Of a stretch of 45,736 nt of DNA, positions 31,606 to 40,297 are shown piece by piece. Both the position numbers and the translations under genes were made by a program. A model generated the notes under the pieces. The model was not told where the DNA came from, made no database searches, and saw only the letters and a list, made by a program, of their open reading frames with translations. Source of the stretch: JBMOKU01 sp049324315 (GTDB taxonomy: Bacteria > Bacillota > Clostridia > Peptostreptococcales > Thermotaleaceae); contig JBMOKU010000061.1 in NCBI GenBank assembly GCA_049324315.1, forward strand, positions 1 through 45,736. Reading direction: 5' to 3'. Position 1 is the first letter of the stretch. Each line of letters starts with the position of its first letter.

Positions 31606-34600
31606 TTATCCCATGATGACTTCCACATAATGGTCTTTTCCATCGTTGTCAAGAGAGATAAGTTTTTCGTCAATTTTCTCTCCATCCACTTGTATTTCAA
31701 TGACACCTTTATTTACATGTTTGGGATTTTTGATCGTTATATAATACTTTGTTTCTTTATAGGTATATGTGATGTTATACTGTGACCAATCTTTAGGAAT
31801 GCAAGGATCAATAATTAACTTTTCCCCTCTTTTTCTTAATCCCATTATATATTCCATGCCCACTTTATACATCCAGCCTGCTGCACCCGTGTACCATGTC
31901 CAGCCGCCTCTACCGATATGAGGCGCCACCGCATAGACATCTGCAGCCATCACATAGGGTTCTACTTTATAGACATTACATTCAATCATCGTTCGGGTAT
32001 GGTTAATGGGATTGATCATGTGATATAACTCCCAAGCCTTATCCCCTTGCCCCATAACTGCCAGTGCATAAATTACCCAAGTGGCCGCATGGGTGTATTG
32101 TCCTCCGTTCTCTCGCACGCCTGGAACATATCCCTTTATATAGCCAGGCTCCTGATCACTCTTGTCAAAAGGAGGCGTGAATAATTTGATAAGCCCTTCT
32201 TCACGGCTGACTAGATATTTTTCCGCTGATTCCATAGCTGTACCCACACGATCTTCTCTCCCACCACCTGTTATAACAGCCCAGGATTGTGCTAACGAGT
32301 CAATGATACATTCCGTATTATTTGATGAGCCCAGAGGCGATCCATCATCATAGAAAGCACGAATATACCATGCTCCATCCCATGCATTCTCTTCTAGTCC
32401 TTCTAGTATCTTCGCAGCCGCTTCTTTATACAGATTTTCCCGTTTCGTATCTCCCATCTTTTTGCACAATGGTACAAAGCGCAGCAAAGTATCATATAGA
32501 AACCAACCTAGCCAAACACTTTCACCCTTGCCTTTATTTCCAACAGTATTCATTCCGTCATTCCAATCTCCGGAGCCCATTAATGGTATGCCATGACTTC
32601 CTAATGTTAGAGATCGGTCAATTGTTCTAATGCAATGCTCATATACAGAACCCTTTTCTTGAGATTTCCTTGGTATGCCATACCGTTCATCTTCATGTTC
32701 CTTAAGCGGTTCTTCTTCAAGAAAGTATGCTTCTTCTGAGAGCAAATCATCATCTTCTGTACAGTTTATATACTCACTTACCACAAAGGGAAGCCACAAT
32801 AAATCATCAGAAAACCTAGTCCGAATTCCCTTTTCTCCTGCACCCGGATGCCACCAATGCTGAACATCTCCTTCCACAAACTGATGTTCACAATGGAGTA
32901 AAATCTGCTTCCTAGTTACCTCCGGCATAACAAGCAGCATATTCATCGTATCCTGTAATTGATCCCGGAAACCATACGCTCCACCTGATTGATAAAAAGC
33001 AGATCGGGCCCATACCCTGCAAGCAATAGTCTGATACATCAGCCAATAGTTCAACAAATAATCCATGGATTTATCAGGAGTTTGCACTTCTATGGTTCCA
33101 AGGACTTTTTGCCAGTACCCTTGTACATTTTCTAGTTCCGATAACGCACTACTACTGTGCTTATATTTTTTCACCAATTGATGGGTTTCTTTTTCATCAT
33201 AGCCATACCCTAGAAGAAATACGAGCTCCTTTTCTTCATCTTTCTTAAGTTCAATCCGGGTCTGAACGGCAATACATGTATCGAGACCTGCTCCTTGCGC
33301 TTCACTTAAGCCCGTTTTTTTCAACGATAATGGTCTTGCTAAGTCTCCACCCTCAAGAAAAGCAACTCTATTACACGTAAAAGAATGCAGCTTAGAAGAC
33401 ATTCCTACAAAAGCAAAGCTATTTTCATAATCATTGTTATATGGGTTTCTCACATAGATAATATCTTGTTCCGATTTTTTTTCTGTGATCAAAAATGGTT
33501 GCGTTATCTGATCAGTAACGCCTAATACAGGCTTAACATAATATGTTATGGTCAATTTTCTATTATTTTCAGAATGATTGACAAGTCGAACATAATTGAT
33601 CTTTATCATTTCATTCGTAGGAACAAACATGGTGAGCTCCTGAAAAACACCATGACTTTCATGTTCATATCGTGAATAACCCAATCCATGGTGAATTGTG
33701 TAGCTTTCCTTTTCTCGAATAGGCAGCGGTGTAATGCTCCAAAACTCTCCCGTTTCGTCATCTCGCAGATAAATTGCCTCCTGAGGTGTATCTGACACAG
33801 GATCATTTGTCCAGTTTGTTAGTTTATTCTCTCTACTGTTCACCGCCCAGACGAAGCCACCACCATTTTCTGTAGCCTGGAATCCAAATCGTTGATTGGC
33901 GATAACATTTAGCCACGGAGAAGGGAGCTGCATGTTTTCCTTTAATCTGATGACATATTCTTTACCGTCATTCGAAAATCCGCCATATCCATTGAAATAA
34001 TCTACATCTAAATGGCTATCCTTCGGAATATAGACATTGGGATTTTGTTCAAATCTCATTTCTTCTTTTTCAGCGTATCCCTTTTCCTTCCACTGGATTT
34101 GTTTCTCTAATGATCCCTCTTCACCTCTTACTATTATTCGGGCAGAAGCATACAGTAGAATTCGATCTCCATCGTCCATGGTTCTGGCATTTCTAATAAA
34201 GATACCACCATTTTGATTTAGCTTGTGACTGGCATGACAGATGGATGCTGTATCAATAATAAGCTGGTATAAAGGTTGAAAGTAACTGCTTTCATCCTCA
34301 TTCAGAATAACCAAATCAACGACCAGACCTTTCATTTTCAGATATTCATGGGCTTGTATCATTTTTTTCACAATTTCCATATGATCTGATTCTTTAATAA
34401 TGACCAGAAGGATTGGCAGATCACCGGATATCCCATATGCCCATAAGCTGGATTGCCCTTTTCTATTTCTCTTTAATAGCTCTTCGTATTTTCTTCTTAA
34501 AGGACTTAGAAAACCGATGTGTGGAATTAACTGTGTGAAAAGGCGGACATCATTAGCATGTAATTGGAGATAAGCAGCCTCCATCTCGCTCCTTGATGAT

Positions 34601-37600
34601 GACATCTGAAAGGCCCTTGCCACAGTAGGAGGATAATGATATTTTATCATTATCTCTCTTACTTCTTCTCTTGATTTTCCGATGCCCATCACAAATGTAA
34701 CCCCTGTTGATTTTCCGCCTTCAACTTTTATTGTTCTTCTTAAACTCATGATAGGATCTAGTACAATACCTACCGTATCTGTAAGAGGACGGAATAAGGA
34801 TGCTGGCTCTACAATTGTTTTTCCTCTTCCTATAAAATTACTGCGATTTGTTTCATATTGTAGACCACCAATCGTTTCACCATCTACCTGCATAGAATGA
34901 AACGACCATATTTCTTCTTGATGAGGTTCTCTAGGTCTGCGAGATGCTAAGATTCCATTGTAGTCGGAGACCAATTCCGTTCTTACAAATAAATTGCTAA
35001 ACGTAGGGTGCGCAACATCCGACGATTGATTCGCCATAACCGTTTCCAGATAACTGCTGATTTCAATAGTAACAGGCGCATTTCCATGATTCGTTATTGT
35101 CACTTTCCTGATCTCAACATTATCTTCAGGAGATATAACAATTTCTGTACGTGTATCGATTTGGTCGTCTGTTCTCAGAAATTCCACTTTATCATCAGAA
35201 AAGACAACTTTATAAGCATCTGGATCTGTTTTTACAGGGTCTAGTGTTGCAGACCAAACCTTATTATCAGACAAATTTTTAAGGAAAATAAAAACGCCAT
35301 ATTTGCCTGTGATCAACTCTTCTCTCCATCTTGTAACTTGAAGATTTTCTAACTTGCTGTAGCCAAGACCTCTATCCGTTAACAATACTGAATATCTCCC
35401 ATTGGAAAGCATATGGCAATGAGGCAATACCGTATCTGGAAAATGATAGGTCCTTATCAGTTTTTCATATTTCTTTTCTACTTTTTCAATCGGAGTAGAT
35501 TGTTCTTTTATTTCCTTTGTGATAATGATATTGTAAGGTATTTTTTCTTGTAGCAACACTTCTGCAGCTTTCATTTCTGGATCTGCATGGAATCGCTTCT
35601 GCATGATATGATCGTGAAGGTAATTATTGATAGCTACAAGGCTCATTCCCTGATGATGAGCCATAAAGCTTTTTACAATTCGCCTTTCTTCCCCATGTAT
35701 TAGCCGCTTTGCAGTGTAATCAACAGCTTCATAAAAACCGTATTTTCCTTCTAAGCCATCATGTATAAGCCTGTGCATATTTTTAAGTGCTTCTTTAGGA
35801 TAGAAGCTTAAGGCTAATACCGTTGAATAAGGAGAAATAACGGTGTCATCCGTCAATCCTCTTTTCAAGCCAAGATCAGGAATACCAAAGGCTTTATACT
35901 GGTAATTAAGCTGCATATCAAAGGCATAATAGCCTGATTCAGAGACCCCCCAAGGCACATTTCGTCTATCTCCATGCTTCATTTGTGCCTTTATAACCGC
36001 TCTGTACGTTTCATCAAAAAGGGTATGTCTGTAATTTTTCATAATCAGGCTAGGCATCATATACTCAAACATGGTACCTGTCCAGGAAACCAAACTTCTA
36101 AGACCATCTATGATAGCGAGAGATCTACCCATCTTAAACCAATGCTTTCCAGGTACTTGTCTTCTTGCAACTGCTAGATAGCTGGTTGTCCTTGCTTCTG
36201 AAGCCAGTAAATCATAATATGAGTTGGTAATCTTTTCTTCTCCAACATCATAGCCAATGGAGAATAACTGTCTCCTTTCATTATACAAATATTTAAACTC
36301 TGCTTTATTAATGATTGAATCTATTCGATTAGTAAGATCTTTTACTGATTGAATATGCTGTTCTGCTCTTAAAGCCCCTTCAACAATGTAATCATATACC
36401 CTTTCTAAGTCTTCATCATTCTCATTTTTTTTCATTTTACTACTGCGTATTCTCTGAATCTGTTCACCTAATTCTCTATACGTTTTATGCAGTTGAATCA
36501 TAGACGTGTTCACATCTAGATTCTCTATACACTCCTTTAAACCAGAATAGGAATCCGTAACACCACTATCTAGAAGAGACTTTATTGGCATAAATAATTG
36601 GTCTATCTCTGCAGTATAATCCATTATCATTACTTTGAGTTTTTTACCCCAGTAATCATCTTCTATATAGACTTGATTCAACTTTTCTACAAGCTCTATC
36701 CACTGTAAAAAAGTGAATCCCTCTTTTCGAGGTATCTGATCGATGATCTCCAAGTGGATCTGCTTCCCAGATTTCATTAACATGACCGTATCTTTTATTC
36801 CGTCAATGTTTTCTGTTTGAATAATAGGCTTTTCTAAAGATTCCTTTAAGCCTTCCCTTACCACGATTAAGTAACTAATAAAATTACCACTATCGACAGT
36901 TGAGACATAGTAGGGTCTCAGTACCTCCAGACTTTTGGTATCATACCAGTTGAAAAGATGTCCTCTCCAGGTCTCCATCTTTTCAATAGTCTCGATGGTT
37001 GCTTTAATTTTATCAATTGTCTTCTCGAAAGAAAGATAGCCTAAGTCTCTTGCTGATAAGACAGCCATCACTAGGAATCCTATATTGGTGGGCGATGTAC
37101 GATTCGCCAGGCCATTAGGGGGTTCCTCTTGATAATTGTCGGGAGGAAGATAGTTGCTTTCTTCTCCAGCAAACTCTTCATAATAAGCCCATGTTTTTCT
37201 AGCAATTCTCCGGATTATAGCTTTATCATCCATGGATAATCCTGTTTCTTCATGGACTTCTTCCCGACTGACGTGGTATGCCAGGAAAGGTGCTGCAATC
37301 CATAGTACTAACAATGGGAATAGAATAAATAGTATCTGAGGCCGCAGAAAAGAAGCAAGAATAAAAGCTGCTCCTGCAAATATCAGTTCCCCCTTAAATC
37401 TCTTTATATAACCATTCAAATCATTTGTCAGTTTACCTTCCATATCTGCAGCCGTAACCCATTCCAGCAAGTTCTTTTTAGAAATATATACTCTATAGAG
37501 GGTTCGCACAATCGCATCTACCATCAATATTGCATGATACGGAAGAAAGGCCAAATGCAGTACTCCCTGCATCAAAATAGGATTAACGCCAGCCTTTGTG

Positions 37601-40194
37601 TCTCCCTTTGGTTTCTCTCCAAACGTATTTACTTTAGCCTTCATGAATATATCTAACAAACTTATGATAAAAGGAAAGAAAATAGAAACTAACGCATAAC
37701 CAAACCACAACACTATTTTCCCCCGGAAAATAGTAACGCCTGCAGCAAATAAAAGTACTTGAAAAATAGATATTGAACTTCTCCTGAGGTTATCAAATAT
37801 TTTCCATTTTGATAATCCCGATAAGGGATTTATTATTTTTTCACCATTTCTTTTCTTTATTATTTGGGATAACCAATTTATTAACTGCCAATCGCCACGT
37901 ACCCATCTATGTTGACGCATGATGTAAGAGCTGTACTTATGAGGAAAACCATCAATTAAATAGACATCTGTTGTTAAACCCGTTCTGACATAACTACCTT
38001 CTAGTAAGTCGTGACTTAAAACGGTATGTTCCGGTATTGCGTCCTTCAGCAGCTTATGAAACACATGAAAGTCATAAATACCCTTCCCCGTAAAAATTCC
38101 TTCTCCAAACAAATCCTGATATACATCGGATATTGCTGTAGTATAAGGATCAATACCTCCGAAACCTGCAAAAATTCTAGTGAATGTCGATTTATTTGTG
38201 CTTTCAATACTTACGCTGATTCTAGGCTGAATTAATCCATATCCCTCGATGACAATGCCCTGTTCTTCATCAACAACAGCTATGTTTAACGGATGTGAAA
38301 TAATCCCTATCAAACTTTTGGCAGCATCCAATGGGATACATGTATCTGCGTCAACCGTTAATATATATCGAACATCTTCTAGCGTCGAAAGGTCTGCTGA
38401 TACAGTTTCATAAGATGTATTTTTTTTCCCCAACAATAGTTCATGGAACTCATAAAGGGCACCTCTTTTTCTTTCCCATCCAAGCCACCGTCCCTGCTTC
38501 TCACAGAACCTTCTTCTCCTTTGGAAGTAAAAAAATATATTCCTTTCTTTTCCATATTTTTTATTTAACGCTTCAATCTCATTGAGGGCAGTTTCAACGA
38601 TCGTCTTGTCCTGCGGCAGTTCCTCGTCTGCTGCATCTTTAAAATCGCCAATCAATGCAAAATACACATTTTCTTCTCGATTTGATAGCAAATGGGTTTC
38701 CATTTGCTGAACAATTTCCTTAACCCGCGCTGCATTTGGCAATAATGTAGGTATAACAACAATCGTTGATGCATCTTTGGGTATTCCATTCTTATAAGCC
38801 AACCTTGGCAAAAAGGAAGGCTTTACAGTATGGGTAACAATCCAATTCATAAACGTCACAGAAATATCACTGGCCGGAATAAGCACAATAATGCCAGCTA
38901 AAAGAGATAAGAAAATTCTATTCTCTGTTGTTCCCCAATACGTATTCAGCGCAAAAAAACCAGTTATGAGTAATGTTATATACATAATCGGTAATAGATA
39001 TACGAGTAAAGAGTGATTGTGGAATTTATCTGCTGCACCATTTAGCTGCAGTTCGCAGAATAACGCATTTCTCCCTTTATCAATCAAGTAATAGCCTATA
39101 TGTCTCTTTTTTTCAGAAGCTTCATTTGTTTCAACACGCTGTGCGCAGTCTAAAGCGGTTTTTGCAATTCTTGTTTCTGAAATGTTCCAATCCTTAGAAA
39201 TATTTTCAATTTGCGTTCTGTAATAATCCCTTGAAGGAAAGTCCATAAGGGAATAAACACCGCTTGGGTCCTTATTCAAAAACTCGTCTACGATGCTGAG
39301 AGATTCGAAAACATCATTCCAATCAATACCTGATATGGCATGTAAACTTGTAATTGCATTACCAATAGATATTTTTCGACCGGCTTGTACCTTATGCTCG
39401 TTTTCTATAAGCTCATCTAGCGTTATATTAAACTCTATTAATTTATCGGAAACCTCCATTAATATGTATTCCGTATCGTTCCCTCTATTTTTTAGTACAT
39501 TTAATAAATGCTGAATATAGGACCCATCTACTCTATCATCAACCTCTATATTGTTCTTTATATCTGCTATTACTTCTTCCTTTGTTTTATCTAAAACCTG
39601 CTCCGCTTTCTCCCAAGATACCTGGGTTTGGAGTATTTGCTCACAAATTACGCGAATACTCTCAATAAGAGCAATACGTGTAGTTAAAGAGATTGCCCAT
39701 ATTTCAGCTATGGTTAAAACATTATGCTTTTGATAAGCTCTGATATATTCGATGAGATGTTCTTCTTCCAATATACTATCCGTATGAGAAACATACTCCA
39801 TCATAATTGCATATATTCTTGGATAACCTTTATAAAACCCACTATTAAGCATATTTAGTTTCAAGAATTTTTCCTTCAGTAGATTCAGTCTTGTCATTTT
39901 TGCCTGTTCTTCAATTTTGTAATAGTTGTCAAGGAGCCATTCTGATGCAAGAGAAAGGCCAATGCCCCTCTCTGCCTTTTGATTTAGATCTTTGTATATG
40001 TTTGTTATTTCCTCCAGGTTAAAATCTAGCCTCTTCAATAAACATCTTATTGATTTCCTATTTTTATAAACGCTATGTTCTTTTGCAATTTCTGCAGCAT
40101 GAATCTGTAGGTCTTCAGGACTTAGCAAAACATCCTTCACTACTTTGATGTCGGGACATTCTTCAAATAAAGATTTTCTAATATTCTGTAACAT
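31606..40194 (-). CDS. Cyclic beta-1,2-glucan synthase-like protein (GT84, cyclisation and GH94 domains)
   Basis: At 2862 residues this is close to Brucella Cgs/NdvB, which makes cyclic beta-1,2-glucans from UDP-glucose. Seen in order: a helical N-terminal region of unclear role (1-400); membrane helices (about 400-460); a glycosyltransferase domain with acidic residues in VDADTCIPLD (D615, D617) and the processive-synthase motif QHRW (761-764); more helices (to about 990); a large middle region of (alpha/alpha)6 type resembling the cyclisation domain now called GH189 (MFEYMMPSLIMKNY, YYAFDMQLNYQYKAFG, SFMAHHQGMSLVAINN); then beta-sandwich stretches and a C-terminal GH94 phosphorylase-like domain (FYQSGGAYGFRDQLQDTMN, WWHPGAGEKGIRTRFSDDL, GSGDWNDGM with the probable catalytic acid D2543). 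All three enzymatic parts look intact. A nucleotidyltransferase gene lies upstream, 88 nt away. Product chemistry in this host is inferred from the family. Confidence 0.9.
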   Translation of the reverse strand: MLQNIRKSLFEECPDIKVVKDVLLSPEDLQIHAAEIAKEHSVYKNRKSIRCLLKRLDFNLEEITNIYKDLNQKAERGIGLSLASEWLLDNYYKIEEQAKMTRLNLLKEKFLKLNMLNSGFYKGYPRIYAIMMEYVSHTDSILEEEHLIEYIRAYQKHNVLTIAEIWAISLTTRIALIESIRVICEQILQTQVSWEKAEQVLDKTKEEVIADIKNNIEVDDRVDGSYIQHLLNVLKNRGNDTEYILMEVSDKLIEFNITLDELIENEHKVQAGRKISIGNAITSLHAISGIDWNDVFESLSIVDEFLNKDPSGVYSLMDFPSRDYYRTQIENISKDWNISETRIAKTALDCAQRVETNEASEKKRHIGYYLIDKGRNALFCELQLNGAADKFHNHSLLVYLLPIMYITLLITGFFALNTYWGTTENRIFLSLLAGIIVLIPASDISVTFMNWIVTHTVKPSFLPRLAYKNGIPKDASTIVVIPTLLPNAARVKEIVQQMETHLLSNREENVYFALIGDFKDAADEELPQDKTIVETALNEIEALNKKYGKERNIFFYFQRRRRFCEKQGRWLGWERKRGALYEFHELLLGKKNTSYETVSADLSTLEDVRYILTVDADTCIPLDAAKSLIGIISHPLNIAVVDEEQGIVIEGYGLIQPRISVSIESTNKSTFTRIFAGFGGIDPYTTAISDVYQDLFGEGIFTGKGIYDFHVFHKLLKDAIPEHTVLSHDLLEGSYVRTGLTTDVYLIDGFPHKYSSYIMRQHRWVRGDWQLINWLSQIIKKRNGEKIINPLSGLSKWKIFDNLRRSSISIFQVLLFAAGVTIFRGKIVLWFGYALVSIFFPFIISLLDIFMKAKVNTFGEKPKGDTKAGVNPILMQGVLHLAFLPYHAILMVDAIVRTLYRVYISKKNLLEWVTAADMEGKLTNDLNGYIKRFKGELIFAGAAFILASFLRPQILFILFPLLVLWIAAPFLAYHVSREEVHEETGLSMDDKAIIRRIARKTWAYYEEFAGEESNYLPPDNYQEEPPNGLANRTSPTNIGFLVMAVLSARDLGYLSFEKTIDKIKATIETIEKMETWRGHLFNWYDTKSLEVLRPYYVSTVDSGNFISYLIVVREGLKESLEKPIIQTENIDGIKDTVMLMKSGKQIHLEIIDQIPRKEGFTFLQWIELVEKLNQVYIEDDYWGKKLKVMIMDYTAEIDQLFMPIKSLLDSGVTDSYSGLKECIENLDVNTSMIQLHKTYRELGEQIQRIRSSKMKKNENDEDLERVYDYIVEGALRAEQHIQSVKDLTNRIDSIINKAEFKYLYNERRQLFSIGYDVGEEKITNSYYDLLASEARTTSYLAVARRQVPGKHWFKMGRSLAIIDGLRSLVSWTGTMFEYMMPSLIMKNYRHTLFDETYRAVIKAQMKHGDRRNVPWGVSESGYYAFDMQLNYQYKAFGIPDLGLKRGLTDDTVISPYSTVLALSFYPKEALKNMHRLIHDGLEGKYGFYEAVDYTAKRLIHGEERRIVKSFMAHHQGMSLVAINNYLHDHIMQKRFHADPEMKAAEVLLQEKIPYNIIITKEIKEQSTPIEKVEKKYEKLIRTYHFPDTVLPHCHMLSNGRYSVLLTDRGLGYSKLENLQVTRWREELITGKYGVFIFLKNLSDNKVWSATLDPVKTDPDAYKVVFSDDKVEFLRTDDQIDTRTEIVISPEDNVEIRKVTITNHGNAPVTIEISSYLETVMANQSSDVAHPTFSNLFVRTELVSDYNGILASRRPREPHQEEIWSFHSMQVDGETIGGLQYETNRSNFIGRGKTIVEPASLFRPLTDTVGIVLDPIMSLRRTIKVEGGKSTGVTFVMGIGKSREEVREIMIKYHYPPTVARAFQMSSSRSEMEAAYLQLHANDVRLFTQLIPHIGFLSPLRRKYEELLKRNRKGQSSLWAYGISGDLPILLVIIKESDHMEIVKKMIQAHEYLKMKGLVVDLVILNEDESSYFQPLYQLIIDTASICHASHKLNQNGGIFIRNARTMDDGDRILLYASARIIVRGEEGSLEKQIQWKEKGYAEKEEMRFEQNPNVYIPKDSHLDVDYFNGYGGFSNDGKEYVIRLKENMQLPSPWLNVIANQRFGFQATENGGGFVWAVNSRENKLTNWTNDPVSDTPQEAIYLRDDETGEFWSITPLPIREKESYTIHHGLGYSRYEHESHGVFQELTMFVPTNEMIKINYVRLVNHSENNRKLTITYYVKPVLGVTDQITQPFLITEKKSEQDIIYVRNPYNNDYENSFAFVGMSSKLHSFTCNRVAFLEGGDLARPLSLKKTGLSEAQGAGLDTCIAVQTRIELKKDEEKELVFLLGYGYDEKETHQLVKKYKHSSSALSELENVQGYWQKVLGTIEVQTPDKSMDYLLNYWLMYQTIACRVWARSAFYQSGGAYGFRDQLQDTMNMLLVMPEVTRKQILLHCEHQFVEGDVQHWWHPGAGEKGIRTRFSDDLLWLPFVVSEYINCTEDDDLLSEEAYFLEEEPLKEHEDERYGIPRKSQEKGSVYEHCIRTIDRSLTLGSHGIPLMGSGDWNDGMNTVGNKGKGESVWLGWFLYDTLLRFVPLCKKMGDTKRENLYKEAAAKILEGLEENAWDGAWYIRAFYDDGSPLGSSNNTECIIDSLAQSWAVITGGGREDRVGTAMESAEKYLVSREEGLIKLFTPPFDKSDQEPGYIKGYVPGVRENGGQYTHAATWVIYALAVMGQGDKAWELYHMINPINHTRTMIECNVYKVEPYVMAADVYAVAPHIGRGGWTWYTGAAGWMYKVGMEYIMGLRKRGEKLIIDPCIPKDWSQYNITYTYKETKYYITIKNPKHVNKGVIEIQVDGEKIDEKLISLDNDGKDHYVEVIMG

Positions 40195-40265
40195 TGTTTT
40201 GCATCACCTTCCGTTGCGTAGAAAATTAAAAGGTTTATCATAAGTAAGCAAGGATTAGTTACTGT

Positions 40266-40297
40266 GAAAAAATCAAAGGCATTTACTGCCTCTGATT
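40266..40297 (-). terminator. Terminator after the nucleotidyltransferase gene
   Basis: On the minus strand AATCAGAGGCA-GTAA-ATGCCTTTGATT (one mismatch) is followed by T6. It lies at the end of the nucleotidyltransferase gene, overlapping its stop region, and separates it from the glucan synthase gene. Confidence 0.8.

Noticed and set aside
32162..38585. Several plus-strand open frames of 60-100 codons opposite the glucan synthase gene
   Set aside because: They lie entirely within a convincing minus-strand coding frame, lack ribosome binding sites and show no recognisable protein features.
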